Source of the DNA: Sporopachydermia quercuum
Taxonomy: Eukaryota; Ascomycota; Sporopachydermiomycetes; Sporopachydermiales; Sporopachydermiaceae
DNA: 64,000 bases
Direction: 5' to 3'
Assembly: GCA_001599295.1 (NCBI GenBank)
Contig: BCGN01000009.1
Coordinates: 726,413-790,412, forward strand
Part shown: in pieces, positions 62,791 to 64,000 of the stretch
Layout: each line of letters starts with the position of its first letter
How positions within the stretch are numbered: the stretch's first letter is position 1
Notes under the pieces: model-generated
The model's database searches: none
Seen by the model: the letters and a program-made list of their open reading frames with translations, nothing else
What the model was told of the DNA's origin: nothing
Program-made: the position numbers and the translations under genes

Positions 62791-64000
62791 ATGGACCGGC
62801 AAGAGTATGTAGCAGAAGACCTTGATTTGCCAATGGGCGACCCAGAAACCAAAAACAACGTCAGCGAAACTAGGAAATCAGCAGAAGACATCGAAATCGA
62901 AACAGACGAGCAGATAGCTTCTGAAGAACAAGAGTCAGACAAATTTCAAGCTGATGATGTTCTCGCAGACCAAAAACTCGCTCTCGCCAACTCAATCAAT
63001 CCTCCATACAAACCAAACGAAGACAGGTACGTTTTGCCAAAAGCTTGGTTTGAACAAGCACTTGGACAAAGATTTTCTACAACTACAGACTCAACTCACA
63101 TACCTCCAATTGACCTATCTTCTCTTGCGAAGGAAGACGATGTTTTGGCTGATAATATTGAAGGAGATATCGTATCCGTACCTGAAGATGCATACACCTT
63201 TTTGAAGGAGCGCTTCGGAATAAGGCAAGGATCCCCTGTAGTTGTTAGAAAGGCCATTGACGAGGAAACGATTGAGCTGTATATGCCTAAATTCTATGTC
63301 CATATAGTCAATGGTGCACCAGATGAACACCTTATAATTAGCCAACTGAACACTAGGGCAAGAAAGTCAGAATTTTTACTACCACGGAACTCAAATCTGA
63401 AAAATCTTTATAGCAAGATCGAGGGAATCATCAATACCAAAACCAAGAAGTATAAGATATGGAAGCTTTCTTCTGACGTTGCTAGAAATCTGCCACCTGT
63501 AGTATCTCCTCTGGTCAACCATGCTATTGCAAAAGAGGGCAAACAAATTATCAACAGCAAGAAGACATCGTCGTTGGAAACACTGGGGCTTGCCAATGGC
63601 GGTCACATACTATTAGAACCAAAGTTCAAGGGCCAGTCGAGAAAAGCAGAATTAGCAAACGCGAAAGCACTTGGTCGCTCTCTATCCCAAGCAGAGAGCT
63701 CTTACTCATTACAAGGAGGAACCACGGGTCTTACTAACCTGGGGAATACTTGCTATATGAACTCAGCTTTGCAATGCCTGGTGCACATTTCCGAAATCTG
63801 CGAATATTTTAGTTCCGGAGCATTTAGAATGGAGCTCAACAGAACAAATCCTTTAGGAATGAATGGACAAGTGGCAGAAGCATTCAACAAGCTGATACAA
63901 GAACTTTACGCCGACTCAAACGAAAAGGCATACTCTCCAAGGGCTTTCAAATCTGTCATAGGTAGGTATGGCCATATGTTCTCGGGATATCAACAACAGG
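62791..64000 (+). CDS. UBP12: Ubiquitin-specific protease Ubp12, 5' part
   Basis: An ATG at 62791 opens a frame that stays open to the right edge (403 codons), so the gene is cut and no stop is seen. Residues about 70-190 contain a DUSP domain (YVLPKAWFEQALGQRF, PEDAYTFLKERFGI). The USP catalytic domain begins at GTTGLTNLGNTCYMNSALQC, near residues 311-330, with the nucleophilic Cys in the NTCYMN box. DUSP followed by a ubiquitin-like segment (YSKIEGIINTK to WKL) and USP is the Ubp12/USP15 layout; S. cerevisiae Ubp12 has 1254 residues. The N-terminus is acidic (IEIETDEQIASEEQES), as expected for a disordered leader. The start is the first ATG of the frame; ATGG context is favourable. In S. 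cerevisiae it is YJL197W, close to CDC6. Confidence 0.88.
   Translation, partial: MDRQEYVAEDLDLPMGDPETKNNVSETRKSAEDIEIETDEQIASEEQESDKFQADDVLADQKLALANSINPPYKPNEDRYVLPKAWFEQALGQRFSTTTDSTHIPPIDLSSLAKEDDVLADNIEGDIVSVPEDAYTFLKERFGIRQGSPVVVRKAIDEETIELYMPKFYVHIVNGAPDEHLIISQLNTRARKSEFLLPRNSNLKNLYSKIEGIINTKTKKYKIWKLSSDVARNLPPVVSPLVNHAIAKEGKQIINSKKTSSLETLGLANGGHILLEPKFKGQSRKAELANAKALGRSLSQAESSYSLQGGTTGLTNLGNTCYMNSALQCLVHISEICEYFSSGAFRMELNRTNPLGMNGQVAEAFNKLIQELYADSNEKAYSPRAFKSVIGRYGHMFSGYQQQ

Noticed and set aside
1-64000. tRNA genes, transposons, LTR elements or a defence-type gene cluster
   Set aside because: No box A/box B pairs, terminal repeats or reverse-transcriptase or transposase motifs were seen on either strand. 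The genes are ordinary yeast housekeeping genes.
3013-64000. A functional ubiquitin gene cluster (UBA1, UBC8, UBP12)
   Set aside because: The three genes are spread over 60 kb and each has an ordinary syntenic explanation, so the grouping is probably chance.

Overview
The window is chromosomal DNA of a budding yeast (Saccharomycotina). All recognisable genes are yeast housekeeping genes, the intergenic DNA is AT-rich, and introns carry TACTAAC-type branch points. CTG falls on invariant leucines of the ubiquitin E1 (for example in CEMLKNW and EVLKACS), so the standard code is used and the CUG-Ser and CUG-Ala clades are unlikely. Introns are more frequent than in Saccharomyces: nine in five genes were traced by eye. 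Single unresolved bases (n) are scattered through the assembly. I saw no tRNA, rRNA, transposon, LTR element or CRISPR.

Layout, left to right: 3' part of a helical-repeat gene (possibly BEM4-like); UBA1 (+) tail-to-tail with STE6 (-); OPI3 (+, 3 exons); a TTI2-like gene (-); MAK32 (+); UBC8 (-, 4 exons with a 5-nt first exon); a small coiled-coil gene (-); MAK31/NAA38 (-, 2 exons, too small for a simple ORF search); a 3.9-kb gene-poor stretch; glycogen synthase (+); a decayed gene whose coding-like pieces lie in successive minus-strand frames; a low-complexity R/D/S-rich gene (-, 2 exons); CDC6 (-) with two MluI boxes upstream; SNT1 (+); an ELO2-type fatty-acid elongase (+, 3 exons); RRP43 (-); a SLY41-family transporter (+); BPH1 (-); and the 5' part of UBP12 (+), which runs off the right end.

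Several arrangements match S. cerevisiae gene order from memory. UBA1/STE6 are tail-to-tail as YKL210W/YKL209C. MAK32 and MAK31 lie near each other as at the PET18 locus. SNT1-ELO2-RRP43 have the order and orientation of YCR033W-YCR034W-YCR035C, with BPH1 (YCR032W) displaced. CDC6, a SLY41-like gene and UBP12 correspond to YJL194W, YJL193W and YJL197W. The YCR03x and YJL19x blocks are sister regions of the Saccharomyces whole-genome duplication (ELO2/ELO1, RPS14A/B, PHO87/PHO90), so one interleaved copy here suggests a lineage without that duplication.

Functionally the genes do not form one pathway. Themes are ubiquitin (E1 UBA1, E2 UBC8, protease UBP12), lipid synthesis (OPI3, ELO2), the MAK genes tied in S. 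cerevisiae to L-A virus upkeep, and chromatin/replication (SNT1, CDC6). No new defence or mobile system was found. The most unusual items are the frame-scrambled gene at 29350-30723, the hidden multi-exon genes and the interleaved synteny.
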